From positions 1 through 20,074 of IMG/VR virus record IMGVR_UViG_3300030329_000040: DNA of 20,074 bases; one strand, written 5' to 3'. Positions 5,749 to 15,261 of the stretch are shown in pieces. The stretch is from a virus. The notes beneath the pieces were generated by a model. It was not told the origin of the DNA, ran no database searches, and worked only from the letters and a program-made list of their open reading frames with translations. The translations under genes and the position numbers were made by a program. Numbering within the stretch: the stretch's first letter is position 1; each line of letters starts with the position of its first letter.

Positions 5749-8150
5749 TGTTAATTAGTAAGTCAATCCCTAACTTAATCAATGGGGTATCTCAACAGCC
5801 TGATAGCCTACGGTTTTCAACCCAATGCGAATCTCAGGTTAATGCTTATCCTTCTATTGTTGACGGTCTAACAAAAAGATACCCAACAGAGCATGTCAAG
5901 GCTTTGTCAGGGTTGACTACAGGTGCTAAGACTTTTACTCACTTTATTAACAGAGATTCTACAGAGCAATATGTAGTAGTTCTTAGAGATGAAGAAATTA
6001 AAGTATACGATTTAGATGGTAATCCAGAAGATGTAGATACTCCTGATGGTGTTAGTTATTTAAATACCGACAATGCAGACACAGCGTTTCGTGCGGTTAC
6101 TATTGCTGATGTTACTTTTATATTAAATACTGAAGATACGGTAGAGACTACAGGTGCTACTCCTTCTTCTGCGGCTGCGTTTGAAGCTCTTATATTTATA
6201 AAACAAGGATCTACAAGTGGAGATTATGTAGTTACTATTAAAGACGGTACTAACACCGAAACTGCTAAAACTGTGGGTGCTACAGGTGTTTTAACTACAG
6301 ACGCTACAAGTATTGCTACCGCAATAGATACTGACAATACTAATTTCCCAAATTTAACAGCCGCCGCAGCAGGGTCAGTTGTTTATGTGTCTAGTGCAAG
6401 TGATTTTACAATTACATCTACTTATACAAAAAGCACAGGGTACATTGAAACATTTAAAGAGTCTGCTCAAACCTTTACAGATTTACCTAACTTTGCTAAA
6501 GATGGGATGATCTTAAAAATAGACGGATCTCCTACTGACAACATAGATGATTATTACGTTAAGTTTGTTACCAATGCTGTAGCAGGATCTATAGGTGAAG
6601 GCTTGTGGGAAGAATGCCCTGCTCCTGCTTTAGCAAATGGTTTAGGTCTAAACCCTGCGTCAATGCCTCATGTATTAATACGACAAGCTGACAATACGTT
6701 TGTATTTCAAAAAGCAGACGGTACTGCCCACGATGGCTACGATTACAGTGCTTTTGGTTGGACTAGCCGTCTTGTAGGAGACTTTACGACTAATCCTGAT
6801 CCTAGCTTTGTTGGTCTACAAATAAACGATATATTCTTGTTTAAGAACCGTTTAGGATTCTTAGCAGGAGAAAACATTGTTCTTAGTGAATCTGGGGAAT
6901 ACTTTAATTTCTTTAGGACTACTGTTACTGACTTACTAGACTCTGATCTTATAGATGTTGCAGCAGCGCACACTCAAGTGGCTACTCTAAAACATGCAGT
7001 ACCCTTCAGTGAGAACCTTATATTATTCTCTGACTTTGCTCAGTTTATACTACAAGGTGGTACTACTCTTACACCTAAGACGGTATCAATGGCTCAAATC
7101 TCTAACTACGAGAACTTACCAAACTGCACACCATTAGCTACAGCTACCTCAATTTACTTTGGGTTCAAACGTGGCGGTAGTTTTAGTGGAGTAAGAGAAT
7201 ACCTTCCTACAAGTAGTGATACCGATAAGTTTGAAGGCTTAGATATTGCGGCTCATGTCCCTAAGTACATACCAGGAAACATAAAGTTGATGGCTGCTGC
7301 TACCCATGAAAATGTTCTTGTGGCTCTTAGCGATAGTGATCCTGATGCTTTGTACTTATACAACTATTACCAGTCAGGACGAGAACGAATACAAAGCGCA
7401 TGGCATCAGTTTGAGTTTGGGACAGACACCGAAGTCTATGGTATGGAGTTTATAGACACCGATTTGTTTATTGTTTGTAGAAGAACCGAAGGTGTATTCT
7501 TAGAAAAGATGGCTTTTGAAGCAGGTAAAACAGACTCAGGGTCTACTTATGTTACGTCATTAGACCGTAGGTTAACTAATACATCTACTGGTGTATCTCT
7601 TTCGTCTGATACCTTGACTATTCCTTATAAAAAATCAGCAGGTAGAACTATTGAAATATACACAGCAGCAGGACAGAAAGTAGATATTACGACACAAACT
7701 AATGGTAGCAATGAGTTGGTACTTAAAGATGCTACGCCATTGGCTTCTGGAGTGTATTACATAGGTGAAGCGTATGAGATGTCTTACCAGTTTTCTGATC
7801 TTACTATTAAACAAAATACCCCTGCGGGAGGTAGAGCAATTGTTACTGACGGTAGAGTCCAAATACGATACGGCACATTGGTCTACGATGAGTCAGGTTA
7901 TTTTCAAGTAGAAGTAACTCCTGACTTTAGAGATACAAGTACACATAAATTTACTGGTAGAATCTTAGGGTCTAACACTTTGTTGATTGGGTCTACCAAT
8001 ATTGATTCTGGTGAATATAGATTCCCTGTGTTTTCCAAAGCGAATCAAACTTCGATTATAATAAAAAACGACAAACCTGTACCGAGTAACCTTATGTCTG
8101 CTGAATTTGAAATTAACTTTTCCCCTAGAACACGGCGTATAGATGCGTGA
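5748..8150 (+). CDS. tail tubular protein B (T7 gp12-like nozzle protein)
   Basis: This is the large nozzle protein of podovirus tails, 800 aa compared with 794 in T7. The N-terminus IPNLINGVSQQPDSLRF (about residues 7-23) is the standard signature of the family, followed by YPSIVDGLTKRYPTEHV. Residues about 147-232 (FIKQGSTSGDYVV … FTITSTYTK) look like an inserted beta-sandwich (small Thr/Ala/Gly-rich strands) of the kind often found in marine members. The conserved core resumes at ECPAPALANGLGLNPASMPHVLIRQ and NDIFLFKNRLGFLAGENIVLSESGEYFNFF. The SD GAGG lies at 5739-5742, inside the end of tail tube A. The TGA overlaps the GTG start of the next gene. Confidence 0.94.
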   Translation: MLISKSIPNLINGVSQQPDSLRFSTQCESQVNAYPSIVDGLTKRYPTEHVKALSGLTTGAKTFTHFINRDSTEQYVVVLRDEEIKVYDLDGNPEDVDTPDGVSYLNTDNADTAFRAVTIADVTFILNTEDTVETTGATPSSAAAFEALIFIKQGSTSGDYVVTIKDGTNTETAKTVGATGVLTTDATSIATAIDTDNTNFPNLTAAAAGSVVYVSSASDFTITSTYTKSTGYIETFKESAQTFTDLPNFAKDGMILKIDGSPTDNIDDYYVKFVTNAVAGSIGEGLWEECPAPALANGLGLNPASMPHVLIRQADNTFVFQKADGTAHDGYDYSAFGWTSRLVGDFTTNPDPSFVGLQINDIFLFKNRLGFLAGENIVLSESGEYFNFFRTTVTDLLDSDLIDVAAAHTQVATLKHAVPFSENLILFSDFAQFILQGGTTLTPKTVSMAQISNYENLPNCTPLATATSIYFGFKRGGSFSGVREYLPTSSDTDKFEGLDIAAHVPKYIPGNIKLMAAATHENVLVALSDSDPDALYLYNYYQSGRERIQSAWHQFEFGTDTEVYGMEFIDTDLFIVCRRTEGVFLEKMAFEAGKTDSGSTYVTSLDRRLTNTSTGVSLSSDTLTIPYKKSAGRTIEIYTAAGQKVDITTQTNGSNELVLKDATPLASGVYYIGEAYEMSYQFSDLTIKQNTPAGGRAIVTDGRVQIRYGTLVYDESGYFQVEVTPDFRDTSTHKFTGRILGSNTLLIGSTNIDSGEYRFPVFSKANQTSIIIKNDKPVPSNLMSAEFEINFSPRTRRIDA

Positions 8151-8620
8151 TTGTTGCGTCAAGACCATCGTATATCCCTGATTGTTTTTACATAGCTGCT
8201 CACATGAGGGAAGCTGATAAACAAGAAGTACAAGCTAATAGTAATAAAGCTCCAAAAGATACTATGTTAAATGGGTATGCTGTATCAGAAAAACCTATGA
8301 CGGTTACAGTTAATGGTATCCCCGCAGCCATGTATGGAGTAGTGCGTGTGGACAACAACGCAGGGTATATATGGATGCTAGGAACCGATGAGATTACAAA
8401 AGCTAATTTTAGTTTTTTAAAAGCGTGTCGTGGTTTTGTAGGAAGTAAAGTGTTTCCCGCCGATGTTTTTAAAAGTTACAAAATGTTATTTACCTATATG
8501 GATTCGAGAAATACTGTCCATATAAATTGGGCTAAATGGTTAGGTTTTTCTATTATTAATAAACACCCTGAATATGGGCATGAGAAACGTCTATTCTATG
8601 AGTTTGTGAGGATAATTTAA
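8147..8620 (+). CDS. internal virion protein A (T7 gp13-like)
   Basis: This 157-aa protein starts with GTG in a GTGA overlap with the tail tube B stop. An internal ATG at 8204 would delete the first 19 residues, but these (SRPSYIPDCFYIAAHMREADKQEVQA) match the conserved N-terminal region of gp13-like proteins, so the GTG start is preferred. The layout resembles an N-acetyltransferase-like fold: NGIPAAMYGVVRV, GYIWMLGTDEITK, and the C-terminal HINWAKWLGFSII…FYEFVRI (a classic 'Fl.klGF' ending). T7 gp13 is 138 aa and is needed for infectious virions, although it is not a major core component. Position between gp12-like and gp14-like genes supports the call. No acetyl-CoA-binding glycine motif is clear, so catalysis is doubtful. 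Confidence 0.75.
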   Translation: MIVASRPSYIPDCFYIAAHMREADKQEVQANSNKAPKDTMLNGYAVSEKPMTVTVNGIPAAMYGVVRVDNNAGYIWMLGTDEITKANFSFLKACRGFVGSKVFPADVFKSYKMLFTYMDSRNTVHINWAKWLGFSIINKHPEYGHEKRLFYEFVRII

Positions 8621-9315
8621 TGTGTATATTTAGTTCAGGAGAAGGCGGATTTACTACTCAAGCTGCTGCTGATGCTGCAAATACGCAATTCGGTATGCAA
8701 GCAGCGACTTCAGCTTTTGGTTTTATTCAAGGTAATAGAGACGCTAGAAGAGTTGCCAGAGCTAAACAAGCGACTCAAGATCGTATTGCTAAACAATCTC
8801 TTGATGCTTATACCAAAGGAGTTGCCTTTAGTAGACAAAGACAAGCTCGTAATCGTGTTTTAGCCGCACAAGAAATAGAACAAATAAACAGACAAGGGCG
8901 TAGAGCTAGGGCTTCTTATGCAGTCACTACAGGTGAATCAGGTGTCACAGGACAATCAGCAGAACTTATAGATCAGGAATATGAAAAAGCCATCATGGCG
9001 TATGAACTAAATGTTTTAGATAACTTAGAAGTAACTCAGGCAGACATTGAGTACGACATGCAGTTAGCTAAAGCAACTGGAGAAGGACGCATTGAAGCAG
9101 GACGAGCAACACCTACAGCTTCCCCTTCACCATTAGCTTTTGGTCTTAACTTAGCGAATGCTTATTATGGCGCACAAAAAGATTGGGGATACTTTGGTCC
9201 AACACCTAGTGCCAATACACCAAGCGTTCCTATAGGAATTCCTAATATAAATCAGATGGGATATATCGGTGGTAGCTCTACCTATGGTATCTCAAGTCCC
9301 CTCCTCCCCTTCTAA
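8620..9315 (+). CDS. internal virion protein B (T7 gp14-like)
   Basis: In T7, gp14 is part of the internal core and is ejected to form a pore in the outer membrane. This protein is 231 aa (T7: 196). The N-terminus is small-residue-rich (GGFTTQAAADAANTQFG). A long charged amphipathic helix covers about residues 40-110 (ARRVARAKQATQDRIAK … IEQINRQGRRARASY), followed by the family's GVTGQS…IDQEYEKAIM block (about 108-128). The tail is Gly/Pro/Ser-rich. The start forms TAATG with the previous stop; the SD is GAGG. Order, length and the helix pattern support the call. Confidence 0.85.
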   Translation: MCIFSSGEGGFTTQAAADAANTQFGMQAATSAFGFIQGNRDARRVARAKQATQDRIAKQSLDAYTKGVAFSRQRQARNRVLAAQEIEQINRQGRRARASYAVTTGESGVTGQSAELIDQEYEKAIMAYELNVLDNLEVTQADIEYDMQLAKATGEGRIEAGRATPTASPSPLAFGLNLANAYYGAQKDWGYFGPTPSANTPSVPIGIPNINQMGYIGGSSTYGISSPLLPF

Positions 9316-9331
9316 TATAAAGTGAATAATC

Positions 9332-11626
9332 ATGGCTAAACAATCAATACAGAATCTTTTTAAAGGGGATTTAAGTAGACAGCAAGTTGACTTTGATCCT
9401 GTTAAAAAGTTAGAACAAAGTAGTCGTAGAGTTTTTGATCCTTATGTAGGAACGAAACAAATACTTCCTGCTGACTCAGGGACTAACGAAGTTCTAAATG
9501 CTATGACTCGTTTTGTTAACACTTACAAAGGTGTACAAGAAAAAGAAGTAAAAGCCGAAGAAGAAGCTAGGACGGTAGAACTTAAAGATCAATACGCTCA
9601 GATGAGTCCTGAAGATAGACTTGCTGTTATAAACGGAGCGTATCAAAAGGAACAAAAAGAAGGTCGTATTCCTATAGGTGGTCAGTTACTAGATCGTATG
9701 GTCTTTGCAGAACTTAATGGTGTTGAGATTGGTAACTTACAATATAAAAACGATTTGTATGCCAATATAGAAAGACTTGCTGATCCTACTTCAGGTGAAG
9801 ATGCAGCAGCTTATGAAGCTAAAAGATTCCAAGAGTTGTCTGAGGGTCTAAATCACTTTCAGAAAAAGGGGTTGCAATCAGTAAGAGATAAAGTAAGAGA
9901 AAACTTTCTGTACGAAGCCTCTAGAAAATACTCAGCAAATCTTAATGCACAAGCTAATCAAACGGCTAGTCGTGAGGTGTACCGAGTGATTGACGAAGGT
10001 GGTTCTGTAAAAGACGTTAATAATATACTTAACACCTATTACAACGATAAAACAGGTAGATACATCTCAGCAGACGATAGAGCAGAGTTAATTTACAAAG
10101 CCTACCAAAACAAAGCACAAGATTTAGCAAGAGATGGTCGAATAGAAGAAGCGTTAATTTTATTAGATGATTTAAATAATTTAAAAGCAGGACAAGACTC
10201 TGTGTACAACATGAGGCGTTCTGAAATACAAGCTCTTAAAGATAGTTTACCTGCAATAGATGATGAAGCGTATAACCAAGAAATAAGAGAACGAACTTCA
10301 AGAAACAATAGAATAGCAGATAACGCTAATAAAGTACAATCAATAATTGTAAATGAACAAATAAACAAAGAAGAGTTATCTTTTTATAATCCTAATTCTC
10401 CCGAAAATATGGAAGATATTATGTCTCGTTTAAGAGAAAGAGGAGTTTCTGAAGATGAGCTTTTAGAAACTGCACAAGACGTTGCAACTAAAATTCTTAG
10501 GTATTCAAACAACACTAGTGGTAAAAATAATCCTCTTGTAGTTCAAGAAGTAAGAACAATGATACGCAACCGTACTAGTTTTGATGCTATTCAATTAGTA
10601 ATAGATGATGCTCAAGAAAAAGAAGAGATAACTCCTCTAATGGCAATACAATTAACCGACCTTGCTTTTAAAATAACAGGAGATGAAGCAGTTCGAGATA
10701 ATATTGAATCTAATCTTACCTTTGATGCTAGAGATGCAAAAAGGTTAATAGGCACCACTATAGAAGATGATGAAAACATAGACGCTGTGACAAATACTGA
10801 AATTTTTCTTAAAATAGAAGAAGAAATAGAAGAAGAAAAAGAAAGAATTATAGATGCCGTTCGGTCAGATGAAAAAACTAAAGATTTACCACCTGAAGAA
10901 CAATCTAAAATAGTTTCTGAAAAATTAAGAAATTACACAAAGGACAAAGTTAAAGAAATTAGCCAAGCTCAAAGTGGATTTGTTTCTTCAGAAAACGAAA
11001 GTGTTATGATGTACCAAAAAGCTCGCACACCAACTGAAGACGAGATTACTACTCCTCCTGAGTTAGAGCCTCAAGACAGAAGTGCATTATTTGGGGCATT
11101 TACATCTCCTTTTAGAAATAGATATTTTGAACACAATAGAGATCGTGAAGAAATTAAAAATACTAAAGATAAAGACACTTTAAAAGGCTTAGTTTTAGAA
11201 CATAAAAAACAAACAAAAGAGTTATATAATCTAGCTTTAGAGAGAGTAAAACGAATACATAGATTTGAGCAGCCTAAAGAGCCAGAGCCGTGGCAAATTC
11301 TCGCAGATAGACCACAGCCCCCTACATTAGAAGAAATAAAAGAATATTTTCAAGCAAAATCAATTGTTGGGTTGACTACAAAAGAATTACAAGAAGGTAA
11401 AACAGATTTAGGATTTCCTATTCCTGAAAGGCTTAAAGATCCTATGTATGTAATTATGCTTGCTGATTTTAAAGGTAATGTTGAAGATTTAAGCGATACA
11501 GATGTTGAAGGTCTTCTTGAGTTTTTACCTGGTGAAATAAGACAAAGGTATATTGGAAAAGAAGGAATAAAACTTTTAGTTAAACATCAAGGTGATTTAT
11601 TAACGAAGTACAGAACTTTTAATTAA
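9332..11626 (+). CDS. internal virion protein C (T7 gp15-like)
   Basis: This 764-aa protein (T7 gp15: 747) would be part of the ejected internal core that spans the periplasm in T7. It is almost wholly helical and highly charged. The N-terminus has FVNTYKGVQEKEVKAEEEARTVELKDQYAQM (about 61-91), followed by the GGQLLDRMVFAELNG and DPTSGEDAAAYEAKRFQEL segments typical of the family. A very acidic stretch follows at about 495-510 (IEEEIEEEKERI). There is no signal peptide or membrane segment. The SD is weak (AGTGA), leaving a 16-nt gap after the previous gene. The last ~14 codons lie in a 41-nt near-direct repeat (see the repeat entry), so the C-terminus may have been altered by duplication. Confidence 0.85.
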   Translation: MAKQSIQNLFKGDLSRQQVDFDPVKKLEQSSRRVFDPYVGTKQILPADSGTNEVLNAMTRFVNTYKGVQEKEVKAEEEARTVELKDQYAQMSPEDRLAVINGAYQKEQKEGRIPIGGQLLDRMVFAELNGVEIGNLQYKNDLYANIERLADPTSGEDAAAYEAKRFQELSEGLNHFQKKGLQSVRDKVRENFLYEASRKYSANLNAQANQTASREVYRVIDEGGSVKDVNNILNTYYNDKTGRYISADDRAELIYKAYQNKAQDLARDGRIEEALILLDDLNNLKAGQDSVYNMRRSEIQALKDSLPAIDDEAYNQEIRERTSRNNRIADNANKVQSIIVNEQINKEELSFYNPNSPENMEDIMSRLRERGVSEDELLETAQDVATKILRYSNNTSGKNNPLVVQEVRTMIRNRTSFDAIQLVIDDAQEKEEITPLMAIQLTDLAFKITGDEAVRDNIESNLTFDARDAKRLIGTTIEDDENIDAVTNTEIFLKIEEEIEEEKERIIDAVRSDEKTKDLPPEEQSKIVSEKLRNYTKDKVKEISQAQSGFVSSENESVMMYQKARTPTEDEITTPPELEPQDRSALFGAFTSPFRNRYFEHNRDREEIKNTKDKDTLKGLVLEHKKQTKELYNLALERVKRIHRFEQPKEPEPWQILADRPQPPTLEEIKEYFQAKSIVGLTTKELQEGKTDLGFPIPERLKDPMYVIMLADFKGNVEDLSDTDVEGLLEFLPGEIRQRYIGKEGIKLLVKHQGDLLTKYRTFN

Positions 11627-11654
11627 ACATCAAGGTGATAGATTAATGAGGTAC
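11571..11654 (+). repeat. imperfect tandem repeat (2 × 41 nt, period 43) at the gp15/gp16 junction
   Basis: Copy 1 is 11571-11611 and copy 2 is 11614-11654; they match at 36 of 41 positions by direct reading (shared core TTAAACATCAAGGTGAT). Copy 1 is the coding end of the gp15-like gene. Copy 2 is non-coding and holds TGAGGT, which serves as the Shine-Dalgarno of the gp16-like gene; copy 1 has CGAAGT at that place. The repeat looks like a local duplication in which the second copy became the translation signal. Confidence 0.8.
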
Positions 11655-11659
11655 AAATA

Positions 11660-14600
11660 ATGGTTACTTACCGAGAAATTCTCGAAGAAGAAAATAAAAA
11701 TATTGGCGAAGATCAACAAACAGTTTTTCAGACTGTAAATGAAGAAGAAGAAAATTCTTTCTTTGACTCTGTTGTAGATGTGGGTTTGTCTCCTGTACGA
11801 GGTATAGCAGGGGCTGTTGAAAGTGCTGCCGAAATAGGAAATATCTTTGGGCTTGATTATGATATCCCTGAGAACTTAGGTCTTGGCGGTTCGGAAACTA
11901 TGGTTGGTGGTGCTGTTGAAGGTATTACTCAGTTTGCTACAGGGTTTATTCCTGGGATTGGTCTTGTTAGTAAGGCAGGTAAGTTTACTAAAATAGGTGG
12001 AGCTACTGGTAAAGTTGCAAAAGCAGTCGCTAAAGCTACCGATCAAAATAGAAAGAAGACAGCATTAGCCATCACTAGAGGATCTGAAGCTATTAAATAT
12101 GCAGCAGCAGGAGCAGTAGCAGACTTTACTGTATTTGACGGGCATGAAGCTAGGCTTTCTAATTTAGTAAACGAACAGTTCCCTGACTTAGCAAACCCTT
12201 TGACAGAATACTTAGCAGCCGATGAAGACGATACAGAAATAGAAGGTAGATTTAAAGCAGCTATTGAAGGTCTTGGTTTAGGACTTGCTTTAGATGGAAT
12301 CTTTTTATTAGCTAAAGGTATCAAAGCAGGTCGTAAAGCAGGAGGCGTAGATGCTGATGGTAATGTTATTAATAAAGATAAAGCTACAAAAAAACTTGAA
12401 GAAGTAACAGACGAAGCTCCTACACCTAAAGAAGAACCTGATGCTACACCTAAAGATGAACCCGATGCTAAACCTAAAGAAGAACCTGAAGTTGAACGCA
12501 CTTTAGAAGATGAGCTAAAAGACTTTAGGGCAATAATGAAAGAAAAAGGCGTTGAAAAAATTAAAGAAATAAGGAACAAAGCCTTAAATTGGAAAAATGT
12601 TTCTTCTAATGCACAAGTTAGCGATGCTATACGCATAGCTACCGCAGCTAATAAAGTATTACAAGAAGCAACTGAAAAAGGTACAGGTCTTACAAATGAC
12701 GTTTTAACACAAAACAGTAAACAAATTAGATCAGACATAGCTGATAGCACAGGTGTTGTCATAGGAACAGATGAAGAAATTGAATCTTTATTAGGAGCAA
12801 GTAAAAAAGTCCCAGATAACGTAAAAGAAGCAATTTCAGTCGTAGGGGCTTTAAGAGATGTGTTAGAAGAAAGAGGTCAATTACTTTTAGATACTACTAC
12901 ACAAGTAGTAAAAAATCCTACTGAAATATCTCGACAACAAATAGGAGAATTTCTTTTAGCTAACATACAAGTCAATCAAATAACAGAAGTAGTACAAGAG
13001 GTTTCTGGACTTTTTGGATCAGCTTTACGATCTTTAAAATTAAAACCAGGACGTTTTGGTAGAGAATTCGAAGGAGTTACTTCTCAATCTTTAAGAGATA
13101 ATCCAAAATTACTTGATGAAATGATAGCTAAAGCAGGCGGAGAAGCTGCTGTTAGAGAACAAATGCAACGAATGGCGTTGTCACAGAATTGGAAACAAGC
13201 CACAAAAAGTGTTCAAAAAGAAGCAACCGCATTAGGAGCTATTACTGAATACTGGATGAACTCTATTCTTTCTGGTCCTATTACCAACGTAGTTAACTTT
13301 ACGTCAGCAGCTTTAACTACTCTAATGGCTCCTGCTGAAAAAGCGTTGGGGTATGCGTTTACTGGAGATATGGGTAAAGCAGCTTCAGAACTCGCTAGAT
13401 ACAAACTTATGTATACTGAAGTAGAACATGCTTTAGCATTTGCGAAATTAGCTATAAAAGAAAATGAAGCTATTTTAGATCCTTTATTACGAACAGTAGA
13501 AACTTCAGGATCTAAATCAAAGATTACTGATTATTTAGTAAACAAAGGACTTAAAGAAGGAACTATGGGTAACTTAGCTGCTCAATGGTTAGGAACGATT
13601 GCTAACTTACCTTCACGAGCATTGCTAGGCGGTGATGAGTTTTTCAAACAAGTTAATTATAGAAGCATGATGAAACATCAATTAATGGAACAAGTAGTTA
13701 AAGAAGGTCATACTAATCCTAGAATTATTAATAATTTAGTAGATCAAAGGTTTGATAAACTTGTTAAAAAAGGAAACCAAACTGCAAGAAAACAAATAGC
13801 ACAACAAGCTAGAAACATAAAAGAGTTTGAAGGGCGATCTGCTAGTTATAGGACAAAGTTTGTAGATCCTATAACAGGACAAGAAGTTAAAAAAGCAATG
13901 ACAAAATCTGAGTACATAAATTCACGACTTAAACAATATTCATTAATGAATGAAAAAGCATTAGGAACTGCTCAAAAAGTTACCTTTACAGAACCTTTAA
14001 CAAAAGATCGTGGTGCATTTATAGGAATGAGTAGTGATTTATCTACTTTTGTAAATAGAAACCCTGCTGCTCGTTTAGTTCTACCTTTTATGAGAACTCC
14101 TGCAAACATCATTCAACACTTCTTTGATCGTGTTCCTTTATTAGGTACAAGCCAAAGAAAAGCTATGCGTGATTTAGGAAAAGAATTAAACCATGCGGAT
14201 GCTGAAATTAGAGCCGATGCTATTGGAAGGTTGGCTACAGGATCTATATTTACAGTTGTAGGGCTAACAGCCGTGTCTTCTGGGACTATTACAGGTGGTG
14301 GACCAACTGATAAAGCTAGAAGAAAAGCAATGGAAGACGCAGGGTGGCAACCTTATTCCGTTAAGATTGGGAATGCTTATGTGTCTTACCGAAGGTTAGA
14401 TCCTGCTGCTATGACTATAGGTATGCTTGCGGATCTTGGTACTATTTTCTTAGAAGGTGATGAGGAAATTAGGAAAACCGCAGGAGACTATATTTCTGCT
14501 GTAACTGTGTCTATGGCTCGTAATCTTACAAGTAAAACATACTTAACAGGTGTTACAAAATTTACAAACGCTTTGTCTGATCCTGAAGGATTTGGTAGTG

Positions 14601-15259
14601 CGTATATGAGAAGTTTAGGTGGTTCTTTTATTCCTAACTTTGCCGCACAAATAAACAGATCATTTGATGCTGAGACAAAAGACATTAAGAACTTTATAGA
14701 TACTGTTCGAGCTAGAATTCCAGGATTCTCTCAAGATGCTCCTCCAGTACGCAATATGTTTGGTGAGCCTGTGCTACGAAAAGGATTTCACCCTAGTGTA
14801 GACTTCATCTCTCCTTTTGATTACTCAGAGGTAACAGATGACCCATTAAAGAAAGAACTAGCACAGATCGGTCACAGCTTCTCGTCTCCTCGTTCGTTTA
14901 AAAATGGAGTAGAACTTAGAGAATACTTTTCCTCTAAAGGTCAGTCAGCGTATGACCGTTGGTTGCAACTTCATGGCGAGGTAAAGATTGGTCGTAAGAC
15001 CCTTCGTCAAGAGCTATCTAGGCTTATTAAATCTAGAGGTTACAAACGTCTACCTTACGAATCTATCGAGGATATTGATAAGAGTCCTCGTGTTAATGAG
15101 TGGAGAAAAATTCTGTCCGAGTATAGAGCAAAGGCTTTCGAGCAGATGTTAAAAGAGTTTCCTGAGGTAGCTCAGAGAAATAGTATTCTGGGTCAAATTA
15201 AAAGAGAAAGGCGTAGAGGTCGGTCTTATCAACAACTTCTACAATTACTTGAGGATTAA
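11660..15259 (+). CDS. internal virion protein D (T7 gp16-like DNA-ejection protein, no visible transglycosylase)
   Basis: This is the largest gene: 1199 aa against 1318 in T7 gp16, placed between the gp15-like gene and the fibre. It should form the central channel of the ejectosome. Hydrophobic Gly/Ala-rich segments occur at about 78-102 (GGAVEGITQF…IPGIGLVSK), 203-220 (GLGLGLALDGIFLL), 534-566 and 854-880 (AIGRLATGSIFTVVGL). An acidic Pro/Glu linker with three 8-residue repeats spans about 255-278. The C-terminal third (NRNPAARLVLPFMRTPANIIQHFFDRVPLL, about 802-831) matches the long membrane-associated phage ejection proteins. The lytic-transglycosylase domain of T7 gp16 (first ~150 residues) is not seen: the N-terminus is a short charged region followed directly by hydrophobic helices. 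SD: GAGGT. Confidence 0.85.
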   Translation: MVTYREILEEENKNIGEDQQTVFQTVNEEEENSFFDSVVDVGLSPVRGIAGAVESAAEIGNIFGLDYDIPENLGLGGSETMVGGAVEGITQFATGFIPGIGLVSKAGKFTKIGGATGKVAKAVAKATDQNRKKTALAITRGSEAIKYAAAGAVADFTVFDGHEARLSNLVNEQFPDLANPLTEYLAADEDDTEIEGRFKAAIEGLGLGLALDGIFLLAKGIKAGRKAGGVDADGNVINKDKATKKLEEVTDEAPTPKEEPDATPKDEPDAKPKEEPEVERTLEDELKDFRAIMKEKGVEKIKEIRNKALNWKNVSSNAQVSDAIRIATAANKVLQEATEKGTGLTNDVLTQNSKQIRSDIADSTGVVIGTDEEIESLLGASKKVPDNVKEAISVVGALRDVLEERGQLLLDTTTQVVKNPTEISRQQIGEFLLANIQVNQITEVVQEVSGLFGSALRSLKLKPGRFGREFEGVTSQSLRDNPKLLDEMIAKAGGEAAVREQMQRMALSQNWKQATKSVQKEATALGAITEYWMNSILSGPITNVVNFTSAALTTLMAPAEKALGYAFTGDMGKAASELARYKLMYTEVEHALAFAKLAIKENEAILDPLLRTVETSGSKSKITDYLVNKGLKEGTMGNLAAQWLGTIANLPSRALLGGDEFFKQVNYRSMMKHQLMEQVVKEGHTNPRIINNLVDQRFDKLVKKGNQTARKQIAQQARNIKEFEGRSASYRTKFVDPITGQEVKKAMTKSEYINSRLKQYSLMNEKALGTAQKVTFTEPLTKDRGAFIGMSSDLSTFVNRNPAARLVLPFMRTPANIIQHFFDRVPLLGTSQRKAMRDLGKELNHADAEIRADAIGRLATGSIFTVVGLTAVSSGTITGGGPTDKARRKAMEDAGWQPYSVKIGNAYVSYRRLDPAAMTIGMLADLGTIFLEGDEEIRKTAGDYISAVTVSMARNLTSKTYLTGVTKFTNALSDPEGFGSAYMRSLGGSFIPNFAAQINRSFDAETKDIKNFIDTVRARIPGFSQDAPPVRNMFGEPVLRKGFHPSVDFISPFDYSEVTDDPLKKELAQIGHSFSSPRSFKNGVELREYFSSKGQSAYDRWLQLHGEVKIGRKTLRQELSRLIKSRGYKRLPYESIEDIDKSPRVNEWRKILSEYRAKAFEQMLKEFPEVAQRNSILGQIKRERRRGRSYQQLLQLLED
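12422..12493 (+). repeat. three 24-nt repeats coding an acidic Pro/Glu linker
   Basis: Three consecutive 24-nt units (12422-12445, 12446-12469, 12470-12493) encode TPKEEPDA, TPKDEPDA and KPKEEPEV in the gp16-like protein. Units 1 and 2 differ at two bases, while unit 3 has drifted further. Each unit keeps the frame, so copy number can vary without disrupting the protein. It probably forms a flexible spacer between the N-terminal hydrophobic part and the helical body. Confidence 0.85.
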
Positions 15260-15261
15260 TT

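Noticed and set aside
8672-8863. 63-codon + strand frame inside the gp14-like gene
   Set aside because: Leu/Val-rich frame-shifted reading of the well-supported gp14-like protein, with no SD.
12043-12762. 239-codon open frame on the minus strand inside the gp16-like gene
   Set aside because: Its product is a low-complexity Ser/Ala/Val-rich mirror of the Glu/Lys-rich coding strand, including a reversed copy of the 24-nt repeats. It has no SD and all other genes are on the + strand.
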